A DNA stretch of 12,124 nt, taken from contig CAZHOV010000176.1 in NCBI GenBank assembly GCA_964534315.1, forward strand, positions 1 to 12,124, given 5' to 3'. This document shows, in pieces, positions 6,803 through 12,124 of the stretch. This DNA is from CAZHOV01 sp964534315 (GTDB taxonomy: Bacteria; Bacteroidota; Bacteroidia; Chitinophagales; Saprospiraceae). The position numbers and the translations under genes were made by a program. The notes beneath the pieces were generated by a model. The model searched no databases. It saw only the letters and a program-made list of their open reading frames with translations, and was not told where the DNA came from. How positions within the stretch are numbered: position 1 is the first letter of the stretch; every line of letters starts with the position of its first letter.

Positions 6803-7351
6803 TCATTCTCTTTTCATTTTATTCTTCTTATACCTGTCAATACTCTCCATCACCTCCGGAAAATACTTCCTCATCAACTTATCATAGCGCTTAAATTGCC
6901 GGAGGTACTTAAAATCAGGCCAGGCACATAGCAAATAGAATTCTGAGTACCCTTTTTTAAGCATTTGTTCTAAATAATAAAGGCCCTTCTTTTTATTCTT
7001 AGCCACAGAATACACAACTGCTGCACTGAAGTATACATATGGGGTATTGGGAGACTTTTGAATACTCTCCTGGATTACTTTCTCCATTTCAGCTATTTTG
7101 CCTAATGCGAAGTAAGCTATACTAACTTGGCAATAATGAAACCATGAATTTGGAGTCCCCATAAAATCTATACATTGCGTAGCTAACAGGTTGGCTTTTT
7201 CTTCTTGCCCGCTTATCAAATAGGTGTAAGCAATAAAACCAAATATGGTCGTATCAATCGGCTGATTAGTCAATTTACTGAATGTAAAAAGTCTATCTAT
7301 GTAATAAACTGCACTGTCTATTTCGTCCAGGTTTAAATAAATATCCCCCAT
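6803..7351 (-). pseudogene. C-terminal TPR region of the caspase-TPR protein (frameshifted, downstream fragment)
   Basis: The reading frame from ATG 7351 gives 182 aa of TPR-type helical hairpins (MGDIYLNLDEIDSAVYYIDRLF, FIAYTYLISGQEEKANLLA, QVSIAYFALGKIAEMEKVI, FSAAVVYSVAKNKKKGLYYL) and a basic tail. The frame is open upstream as KIYELAPYSTAAIGG, which continues the TPR ending the preceding frame (GDYEKALEYAK). It is therefore the displaced end of the larger gene and not an independent one. Adding one A to the A-run on the minus strand (7395-7398) rejoins the two into a protein of about 852 residues. Alone it would lack a signal peptide and start mid-repeat. Confidence 0.8.
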
Positions 7352-7380
7352 ACCTCCAATTGCCGCTGTAGAATAAGGGG

Positions 7381-9360
7381 CTAGTTCATAAATCTTTTGG
7401 CATACTCCAATGCTTTTTCGTAATCTCCAAAAGTCGCGTACAAATCTCTTAACCCTTCGTGATTTCCTTGGAATTGACTATTGCATAATCGATCGGCTTC
7501 CAATAATATCGCAAAGGCTTCTTCAAAACGGTTAGCATTCATTAAGGAAAGCCCCAATTGGCTTCTATCCATGATAGAAAGTTTTTCAGGATGGGATTTT
7601 AATATAGCCAATCCTTTTTCGATATGCTTGTTTTGGTAATACTGAGCCATTTCCAGGTCTCCAATATCCCCTCCCAGATACCCCAGCACATTGTAAGGAG
7701 ATAGGTAATTGGAGTCTAATTCAATCGCTTTTTTATTGTGGTAAATCGCTTTTTCATATTTATGTAAACGTCTATAAAAATAGGCCAATGCATGGTGCCC
7801 ATAAGTGTAATTGGGCGACAATTCGATGACCTTTAATCCCATTTCCAGCGCCTTTTCGTTATCACCAATATACGCCCATAAAGTCATTCCGTAATCGACA
7901 TACAAATAAGCGGCGGAAGAATCATATTCCAGGGCTTTCTCAAAATATTGAACGCCCATCCGGGCAACGGAGTCAGGTAATAGATGTGGATATCTGCTGG
8001 GAAGGGCCAATTTGGCTAAGAAATAATACGCCCGCGCCTTGAGGTATTTGTAAAAGAAATGGTCTTTTCCTAAAATGTTGACAGCCAACCGGAGGTAATT
8101 GGGGATATAATCAAAAACGTACGGCCGGGTCCAAATATCACTAATTGTTTCGGGATCCGAAGTTAGCACCTTATTGGTGATCTCTTGTGCCTCATTTTGT
8201 AGGGCTGCAGCAAAATTTCGCTTCATCAAGCCATGCAGGCGAGCAATCTTAGGCTCTTCAATCAAGATGTTGAAGTAATGATCAGCCGGATGCTTTCCGG
8301 GGAGGGAAGCTACCGGGTCTTCCTCCATCAGATCCTTGCGCTCTATGGCTTCCTGGAAGGCATAGTATTTATTAGTAATAGCCGTATCCAGGTTGTCCAA
8401 CACCCGCTCTTCCAGTCCTTTCGAAACTACTGGATCATAGCGGGGCAGTTGCTTTGATTTTTCTGCTTGAAGCGCTGCCAGGATTTCCTCATTGACCAAG
8501 GCCAGTTTCGTCTTAAAATTCCCAACGGTCATTGGTATTTGACTCTCCGGGGCGGCTTCGGCCGGTACTTTTTGCTGCAGGTAGTTGCCGATTTCCATCA
8601 GGTTAATTTCCATATCCGTATTTTGGTCAGCCAAACCATACAGCCCTTCTACCAGGTGATAAGAAAAGGCGCCTCTTCCGCCGCCCCATTGCTCCCCTTC
8701 CACACTAAACTCATCGGGCTGGCAGGAGAGGATCTTGACTTCTTTGGCAAATTGTTGTTGGAGAGCGGCGGTGGTAGCTTGTGATCCACCTATTTCGCTA
8801 CCCGCTAGTTTGCCGGCGCGGCAGGCGTCGGTGATGAGGATGACTTCGACGTTGTTATCAGAAAGGGTGGAAATAATCCCCTGTAATACATGAACTCCCA
8901 TAGCTCCTGCTTGGTATAAAAAATGAGGAGAATCATAGGGTAATAAATAATCATTTTTTTGATTGGTCACCCTCTCCACATCTCCATGACCTGAAAAGTA
9001 AATTACACATCGGTCTCCTTCCTTACTTTCTTGAATTAACCACCATAATTCAGAAACGATATTTCCTAATTTCGCATTCTTATCTTTTAACAATACCACC
9101 TGCTCTTCTGTCAATCCACCTCCTGCTTCCGACTGCAACCACTCTGCAAAGGCTTCTGCATCTTTGTGGGCGTATTTGAGGTCGGAGATCTCTTCAGATT
9201 GGTAATCGGAGATACCGATCACTACCGCCCGGGTGGTGGGGCCGGTGGGGAGGGATTGGGAGAGGAGGAAAGTTGGAAATAGGGAAAGGAGGAAAATTGG
9301 AAAGAAAGAGAATTGGAAGATTGGAAATTTGGAAGATAGGGAAATGAGAGAATAGTTCAT
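7381..9360 (-). CDS. Secreted caspase (peptidase C14) with C-terminal TPRs; 3' end frameshifted
   Basis: A 659-aa frame, about 852 aa if the lesion at 7395-7398 is repaired. Residues 1-35 are a hydrophobic signal peptide encoded by an 8-bp DNA repeat. The C14 caspase domain covers about 43-290. It starts TRAVVIGISDYQ, with catalytic His125 in YFSGHGD and catalytic Cys180 in LITDACRAG; ILSCQPDEFSVEG follows. Residues 245-256 (DQNTDMEINLME) have EF-hand loop spacing with acidic or Asn residues at positions 1, 3, 5 and 12, hinting at calcium binding. Residues about 440-655 hold TPRs (AAYLYVDYGMTLWAYIGDNE, YGHHALAYFYRRLHKYEK). Both catalytic residues are kept, so it is probably an active Arg/Lys-type caspase-like protease acting outside the cytoplasm. 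It is divergent from the sigma factor gene, with 330 bp between starts. Confidence 0.88.
   Translation of the reverse strand: MNYSLISLSSKFPIFQFSFFPIFLLSLFPTFLLSQSLPTGPTTRAVVIGISDYQSEEISDLKYAHKDAEAFAEWLQSEAGGGLTEEQVVLLKDKNAKLGNIVSELWWLIQESKEGDRCVIYFSGHGDVERVTNQKNDYLLPYDSPHFLYQAGAMGVHVLQGIISTLSDNNVEVILITDACRAGKLAGSEIGGSQATTAALQQQFAKEVKILSCQPDEFSVEGEQWGGGRGAFSYHLVEGLYGLADQNTDMEINLMEIGNYLQQKVPAEAAPESQIPMTVGNFKTKLALVNEEILAALQAEKSKQLPRYDPVVSKGLEERVLDNLDTAITNKYYAFQEAIERKDLMEEDPVASLPGKHPADHYFNILIEEPKIARLHGLMKRNFAAALQNEAQEITNKVLTSDPETISDIWTRPYVFDYIPNYLRLAVNILGKDHFFYKYLKARAYYFLAKLALPSRYPHLLPDSVARMGVQYFEKALEYDSSAAYLYVDYGMTLWAYIGDNEKALEMGLKVIELSPNYTYGHHALAYFYRRLHKYEKAIYHNKKAIELDSNYLSPYNVLGYLGGDIGDLEMAQYYQNKHIEKGLAILKSHPEKLSIMDRSQLGLSLMNANRFEEAFAILLEADRLCNSQFQGNHEGLRDLYATFGDYEKALEYAKRFMN
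9267..9354. repeat. 8-bp tandem array inside the caspase gene, encoding its signal peptide
   Basis: Eleven gap-free 8-nt units on the plus strand: GGAAAGTT, GGAAATAG, GGAAAGGA, GGAAAATT, GGAAAGAA, AGAGAATT, GGAAGATT, GGAAATTT, GGAAGATA, GGGAAATG, AGAGAATA. This is the unit family of 935-1006. Read on the minus strand it encodes residues 3-31. Because 8 nt is not a multiple of 3, the protein has an 8-residue period: FPIFQFSF, FPIFLLSL, FPTFLLSQ. Confidence 0.88.
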
Positions 9361-9690
9361 GATCTAAGGTTTATTTTTCAAGGTTGTCAGAATCAGGATT
9401 AACTGGATTTTGGGATTAATTGGATAAAAAAAGATGTATTCATCTTTTTAAAAGAAATCCTGAAAATCCTTAAATCCTGAAAATCCAGATTCAGACAATT
9501 AGGCGGTTATACAGGGTCATATCATAAAGGCAATTCTTTTTTGATGAAATCGAAAAAGATGCGTCCTTTACGGTAAGTTCCCAAATGCTAATTTGGTGAC
9601 CACTTCTCAGGATTTTTCTTTTTCTTTTTATTATATCCTTATCTTTACTCTTGTTATTTAACAGCAACCAACAACTAATCTTGCTTCTAA
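9361..9690. other. Divergent intergenic region between caspase and sigma-factor genes
   Basis: This 330-bp gap has no convincing gene. It holds the fold-back element (9385-9497), a small dyad CCAAAT-GCTA-ATTTGG at 9581-9596 that could be an operator or mRNA hairpin, and a T-rich stretch (about 9612-9660) before the sigma start. No clear TTG / TAnnTTTG promoter pair was found for either gene. Confidence 0.5.
9385..9497. repeat. Imperfect fold-back (inverted repeat) element built of GGATT units
   Basis: The left arm starts TGTCAGAATCAGGATT (9385) and continues with GGATTTTGGGATT and GGAT. The right arm ends AATCCAGATTCAGACA (9497), its imperfect reverse complement, and contains three more AATCCTGAAA-type units. 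The centre holds a perfect 9-bp stem AAAAAGATG / CATCTTTTT (9428-9436 with 9441-9449, loop TATT). The whole can fold into one long hairpin. I saw no transposase or target duplication. Confidence 0.7.
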
Positions 9691-10281
9691 TTGAACTCCG
9701 GTAATCCTTCTCATATCGAAATCCTCAATCGCTTAAAACAGCGCGATCGAACCGCCATCAAGGCCATTTACAAGGCGTATTTTGATGATTGTGCCAGGGT
9801 GGTTTACAAACATGGGGGAACAAAGGAAGATGCACGGGAAGTTTTTCAACAGACCATGTTCTCCCTGGTCATGAAATTGGAAAATGAGAACTTTATGATA
9901 AAGAGCAACCTAAAAGGGTATTTAATGCAGAGTTGCTTTAACATCTGGATAAAAGCCAAACAGCACAATCGAAAATACATGCCAACCGAAAAAATACCCG
10001 CTACTGCTCAAGCCATCGACACCACAAAAGAAGACCTGGAACAAATTCGGGAAAAAGAAAAGGACTATTTAAAGCTATACGCCTGTTTAAAACCATTATC
10101 GCCAGAATGCCGGAAACTACTGGAACTGTCTTTCTTTAAAAAGAAAACAGACGAGGAAATTGCTTCCTCGATGTAGTATACCGAAGGGTTTGTCAAGCAA
10201 AAACGGTACCGCTGCATGAAAGCCCTAAAAAAATGTATGAGGACCAAATCGAATCTGAATGGACGACAACCAGATATATGA
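9691..10281 (+). pseudogene. RNA polymerase sigma factor (sigma-70/ECF-like) with in-frame TAG at 10174-10176
   Basis: The frame opens at TTG 9691, immediately after an in-frame TAA, so the start is uncertain. Region 2 lies at about 20-95 (AIYKAYFDDCARVVYK, KEDAREVFQQTMFSLVMKL, LKGYLMQSCFNIWI). Region 4 begins LKPLSPECRKLLELSFFKKKTDEEIASSM at 133-161. There the frame meets TAG. Readthrough gives YTEGFVKQKRYRCMKALKK, exactly the recognition-helix part expected next, ending at TGA 10279-10281. The uninterrupted gene would be about 196 residues and would overlap the next start (10259) by 23 bp, a normal translationally coupled arrangement. Truncation at the TAG leaves 161 aa and removes the -35-binding helix, so the product should not recognise promoters properly. 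Mutation and base error are both possible. Confidence 0.85.
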
Positions 10282-11026
10282 GCAAATAGAAAAATATCTG
10301 AAAGGAGCATTGACGGAATCCGAACGTCTGTCGTTCGAGGCTCAACTCCGGGAAGATACAAAACTGGCTGAGGAAGTCGAGTTTTACCGGAATACTATGC
10401 GCGCGGCGGAATGGAAAGGTACCTTGGAAGAAGTAGAAGCTGAATTGAAACAAGAGCATTTTTTTGAAATGGCTACATCTGAAGCTGCCAGACAAAAAGC
10501 AACCTCCCCCCAAAAGTCCAATCGATGGTGGATACTTGCGGCAGTCATTGCAGTGAGTATTGTGATCGTATTGTTGGCTTATGCCAACCTCGGGCATTCC
10601 AATCAGGCAATAGCCTTGGCCCATTATGAAGAGCCTGATCTGTCAGCAACCACAAAAGGTACCATTCCTGCAAATGATCCACTCCGGGAAGGTGCCGATG
10701 CCTATTATTCTGGCGGTTTTGAGCAAGCAAGCCAGCTTTTTTCCTCTGTTCCGACTACCTCTGATCATTATGACCGGGCGCAGTATAGCCTGGCGCATAC
10801 CTATTTTCAACAAAAACAATATGATCAGGCCATTGCAGCTTTTCAAACCGTCATCCAAATAACCAATAAACAATGGCTAAAAGAGGAAGCCGAATGGTAT
10901 CTACTGCTAACTTTGCTTGCTAATGATGAGACGGGTGCTACTTTTCAGGCCCTTTTGGAACAACTGCTGGAAGATGAAAATCATCGCTATCATGTGTTTG
11001 CGAAGGAGGTAAGGGAGGAGTTGTGA
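10259..11026 (+). CDS. Anti-sigma-factor-like membrane protein with periplasmic TPRs
   Basis: A 255-aa protein. Residues 4-50 (IYEQIEKYLKGALTESERLSFEAQL followed by a helix) resemble the N-terminal sigma-binding region of anti-sigma factors, without the zinc-binding HxxxCxxC motif. Then come a cytoplasmic linker, one membrane helix at about 90-109 (WWILAAVIAVSIVIVLLAYA), and a C-terminal TPR region at about 141-235 (LREGADAYYSGGFEQASQLF, AQYSLAHTYFQQKQYDQAIAAF, AEWYLLLTLLAND). The start overlaps the end of the restored sigma factor by 23 bp, so the two are almost certainly co-transcribed. The likely role is to hold the sigma factor at the membrane and release it on a periplasmic signal read by the TPRs. 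This is inferred from order and topology. The gene itself is intact. Confidence 0.82.
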   Translation: MDDNQIYEQIEKYLKGALTESERLSFEAQLREDTKLAEEVEFYRNTMRAAEWKGTLEEVEAELKQEHFFEMATSEAARQKATSPQKSNRWWILAAVIAVSIVIVLLAYANLGHSNQAIALAHYEEPDLSATTKGTIPANDPLREGADAYYSGGFEQASQLFSSVPTTSDHYDRAQYSLAHTYFQQKQYDQAIAAFQTVIQITNKQWLKEEAEWYLLLTLLANDETGATFQALLEQLLEDENHRYHVFAKEVREEL

Positions 11027-11039
11027 GCGTGCTGCCACC

Positions 11040-11061
11040 ACCCACCATTGAAATAGTGGGT
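11040..11061 (+). terminator. Possible hairpin terminator after the anti-sigma-like gene
   Basis: The stem ACCCAC / GTGGGT (11040-11045 with 11056-11061) encloses a 10-nt loop, CATTGAAATA, and lies 13 bp after the stop at 11026. There is no T-tract behind it, so intrinsic termination is only a possibility. It may instead be an outlying member of the palindromic repeats that follow. Confidence 0.35.
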
Positions 11062-11090
11062 TAAAGTATAAATGACCGAAGATAGCTGTT

Positions 11091-11245
11091 TGAGACGTCC
11101 TCGTCTCACTCTTTTTCTTACTGGTTGAGACGTCCTCGTCTCAACCCACTTTACGGGTGCCTCCAGGCACCCTATACTCAACGTCAATGTAAATCAGGTG
11201 CCTGGAGGCACCCCGAAGTTAGGTTGGGACGTGGACGTCCCAACC
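11091..11245. repeat. Cluster of five perfect hairpins (palindromic repeat family, cluster 2)
   Basis: Hairpins: 11091-11108 (stem TGAGACG, loop TCCT, 7 bp); 11123-11146 (stem GGTTGAGACG, loop TCCT, 10 bp); 11155-11172 (stem GGGTGCC, loop TCCA, 7 bp); 11197-11212 (stem GGTGCC, loop TGGA, 6 bp); 11222-11245 (stem GGTTGGGACG, loop TGGA, 10 bp). The last two are in opposite orientation, since TGGA is the complement of TCCA. All pairs are Watson-Crick. The cluster fills the space between the convergent anti-sigma-like and CHAT genes. A short AACATTCA duplication follows at 11246-11263. Confidence 0.88.
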
Positions 11246-11274
11246 AACATTCAATAACATTCACCAGCATTAAC

Positions 11275-11580
11275 TTAACGTTTTAGTTTACTTCGTACGC
11301 CAAACACCAACCCCGCAACGACCAGCACCCCCAGCACATAATAGCCGACCCGGGACGGCGGATCAAAAACCAATGGTTGCATATCACCCATAGGAACAAA
11401 TCCGGCCCAATAAAAAGGCTCCGGATAATTGCGGTCCAGTAAATGCAGCTTGGCTTGCTGTATGGCCACATCTTTGGGGAGACCTTCACCTAACTTATCG
11501 TAGAACACCTCCATAAATTCTTGAGTGCTCTTGTCATTAACCCCCCAAAAGAGTCGTGATGATACTTTTTGCGCCTGCAT
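11275..11580 (-). pseudogene. C-terminal CHAT segment and membrane anchor (frameshifted, downstream fragment)
   Basis: The frame from ATG 11580 gives 101 aa, but its first 11 residues are out-of-frame text. Meaningful sequence begins WGVNDKSTQEFMEVFYDKL. It goes on with GLPKDVAIQQAKLHLL and PFYWAGFVPMGD, the standard end of CHAT domains (SLWxVND, then YWAxFVLxGD). A C-terminal membrane helix follows (VGYYVLGVLVVAGLVFGV) with a positive tail, RSKLKR, which predicts a protease domain anchored in the inner membrane. It completes the fragment at 11537-12094 once a single extra base in the run 11541-11550 is discounted. It has no start of its own. Confidence 0.85.
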
Positions 11581-12094
11581 AGGTAAATCCTCTGGTCATG
11601 CCAATGATACCTTCTCCGCGTTTTAGCTCCCCCAAACCCGTTTCGCAGGCACTGAGCACTACCATATCGGCATTTAAATCCATGGTGTACAGATCCCGAA
11701 CATATAACTTTTCATTCTCCACAGAATCTTTGATCTCTGAAAAGGCGAGGTAGGAAAAATCGCCTTCCCGGTCGTTGGCTTTGCCATGAGTAGACAAGTG
11801 GACCACCTGGTAGCCCGCTGCTTCTTCTAAAAACCGGGGTAGGACAGCCTTTTTACCGCTCATGGTGTCTCCACCCAACTGATCATAAAGATAGGCGACT
11901 TCTTTTGTGTTGAATCGCAATGGGGTCAAAGTATCTCTCAGCTCATTGATGCTTCGGTTGGCCAGCAAGGCATAATCTTTTTCATCTCCGAAGGAAGGCG
12001 CAATGGCTAGCAACGGTTTTCTCCCTTTAGCATGTTGCCTGCCCCTGATTTGCTCACATATAGTAGCAGAACGTGAGTTCGGGATAGCTTCCAC
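11537..12094 (-). CDS. CHAT-domain caspase-like protease (frameshifted, upstream fragment; 5' end not in frame)
   Basis: The 185-aa frame holds most of a CHAT domain, a caspase-fold protease usually found with TPRs. Landmarks are PLLAIAPSFGDEKDYALL, the catalytic His103 in VVHLSTHGKAN, and the catalytic Cys150 in VVLSACETGLGELKRGEGI. The block FTYAGAKSIITTL should continue with WGVND, but the frame instead runs into LGG-stop. The W and the rest lie one base out of frame. The GTG at 12094 is not a natural start: TGA lies three codons upstream, and the family needs more N-terminal sequence (normally TPRs) that would lie beyond the window edge. Fragments resembling that missing sequence occur in other frames at the edge. 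The gene is convergent with the sigma/anti-sigma pair. Confidence 0.85.
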   Translation of the reverse strand: MEAIPNSRSATICEQIRGRQHAKGRKPLLAIAPSFGDEKDYALLANRSINELRDTLTPLRFNTKEVAYLYDQLGGDTMSGKKAVLPRFLEEAAGYQVVHLSTHGKANDREGDFSYLAFSEIKDSVENEKLYVRDLYTMDLNADMVVLSACETGLGELKRGEGIIGMTRGFTYAGAKSIITTLLGG

Positions 12095-12124
12095 TGTAAA
12101 TCAGGTAATTACAAAAAAAAATGA

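Noticed and set aside
8233..8784. Plus-strand open frames inside the caspase gene
   Set aside because: They are antisense to conserved caspase and linker sequence, with no recognisable domain of their own.
11188..12106. Shared 12-mer TGTAAATCAGGT at 11188-11199 and 12095-12106 as attachment sites or repeat ends
   Set aside because: A handful of 12-base matches is expected by chance in a window of this size. The flanks do not match and no integrase is present.

Overview
The window most likely comes from a member of the Bacteroidota, probably Saprospiria-like. This is inferred from gene content: a four-helix membrane LytTR regulator, a sigma factor paired with an anti-sigma-like TPR protein, caspase (C14) and CHAT proteases carrying TPR or membrane segments, an EAD11-type conflict-system adaptor, and a secreted S74 chaperone domain. 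Base composition is moderate, with one clearly AT-rich gene at 4455-5609. No rRNA, tRNA, CRISPR array, insertion sequence or phage module was seen.

Layout. On the left, rlmB (minus, 160-921) and an M90/MtfA-like metallopeptidase (minus, 1195-2010) lie back to back. They diverge from a small secreted S74 protein (plus, 2126-2584). Next come a secreted protein broken by an in-frame TAA (2813-3655), a cluster of perfect hairpins (3667-3753), a RibD/DHFR-like reductase (3804-4340), the AT-rich EAD11-TM-TolB_N-like-TPR protein (4455-5609) and a frameshifted membrane LytTR regulator (5853-6736). The right half is a signalling and protease neighbourhood. A secreted caspase-TPR gene (minus, 9360 to 6803, frameshifted near 7397) is divergent from a sigma factor (plus, 9691, in-frame TAG at 10174) that overlaps an anti-sigma-like TPR gene (10259-11026). 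A second hairpin cluster (11091-11245) separates that pair from a convergent CHAT protease with a C-terminal membrane anchor (minus, 11275 to about 12094, frameshifted at 11541-11550).

How the genes may work together (inference): the sigma factor and its membrane-bound TPR partner would form an envelope-signal switch flanked by two caspase-fold proteases, a layout suggestive of stress or cell-death signalling. The EAD11 protein could be an adaptor of a separate conflict system whose partner is outside the window.

Three things stand out. (1) Degenerate arrays with an 8-bp period recur at gene borders, and one of them encodes the whole signal peptide of the caspase protein. (2) A family of hairpins keeps perfect pairing while the stem sequence changes. 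(3) At least five coding lesions occur in 12 kb; the three frameshifts all sit at the same octamer, CCAAAAGA, and I found that octamer nowhere else in the window. The last point makes systematic sequence error a serious alternative to gene decay.
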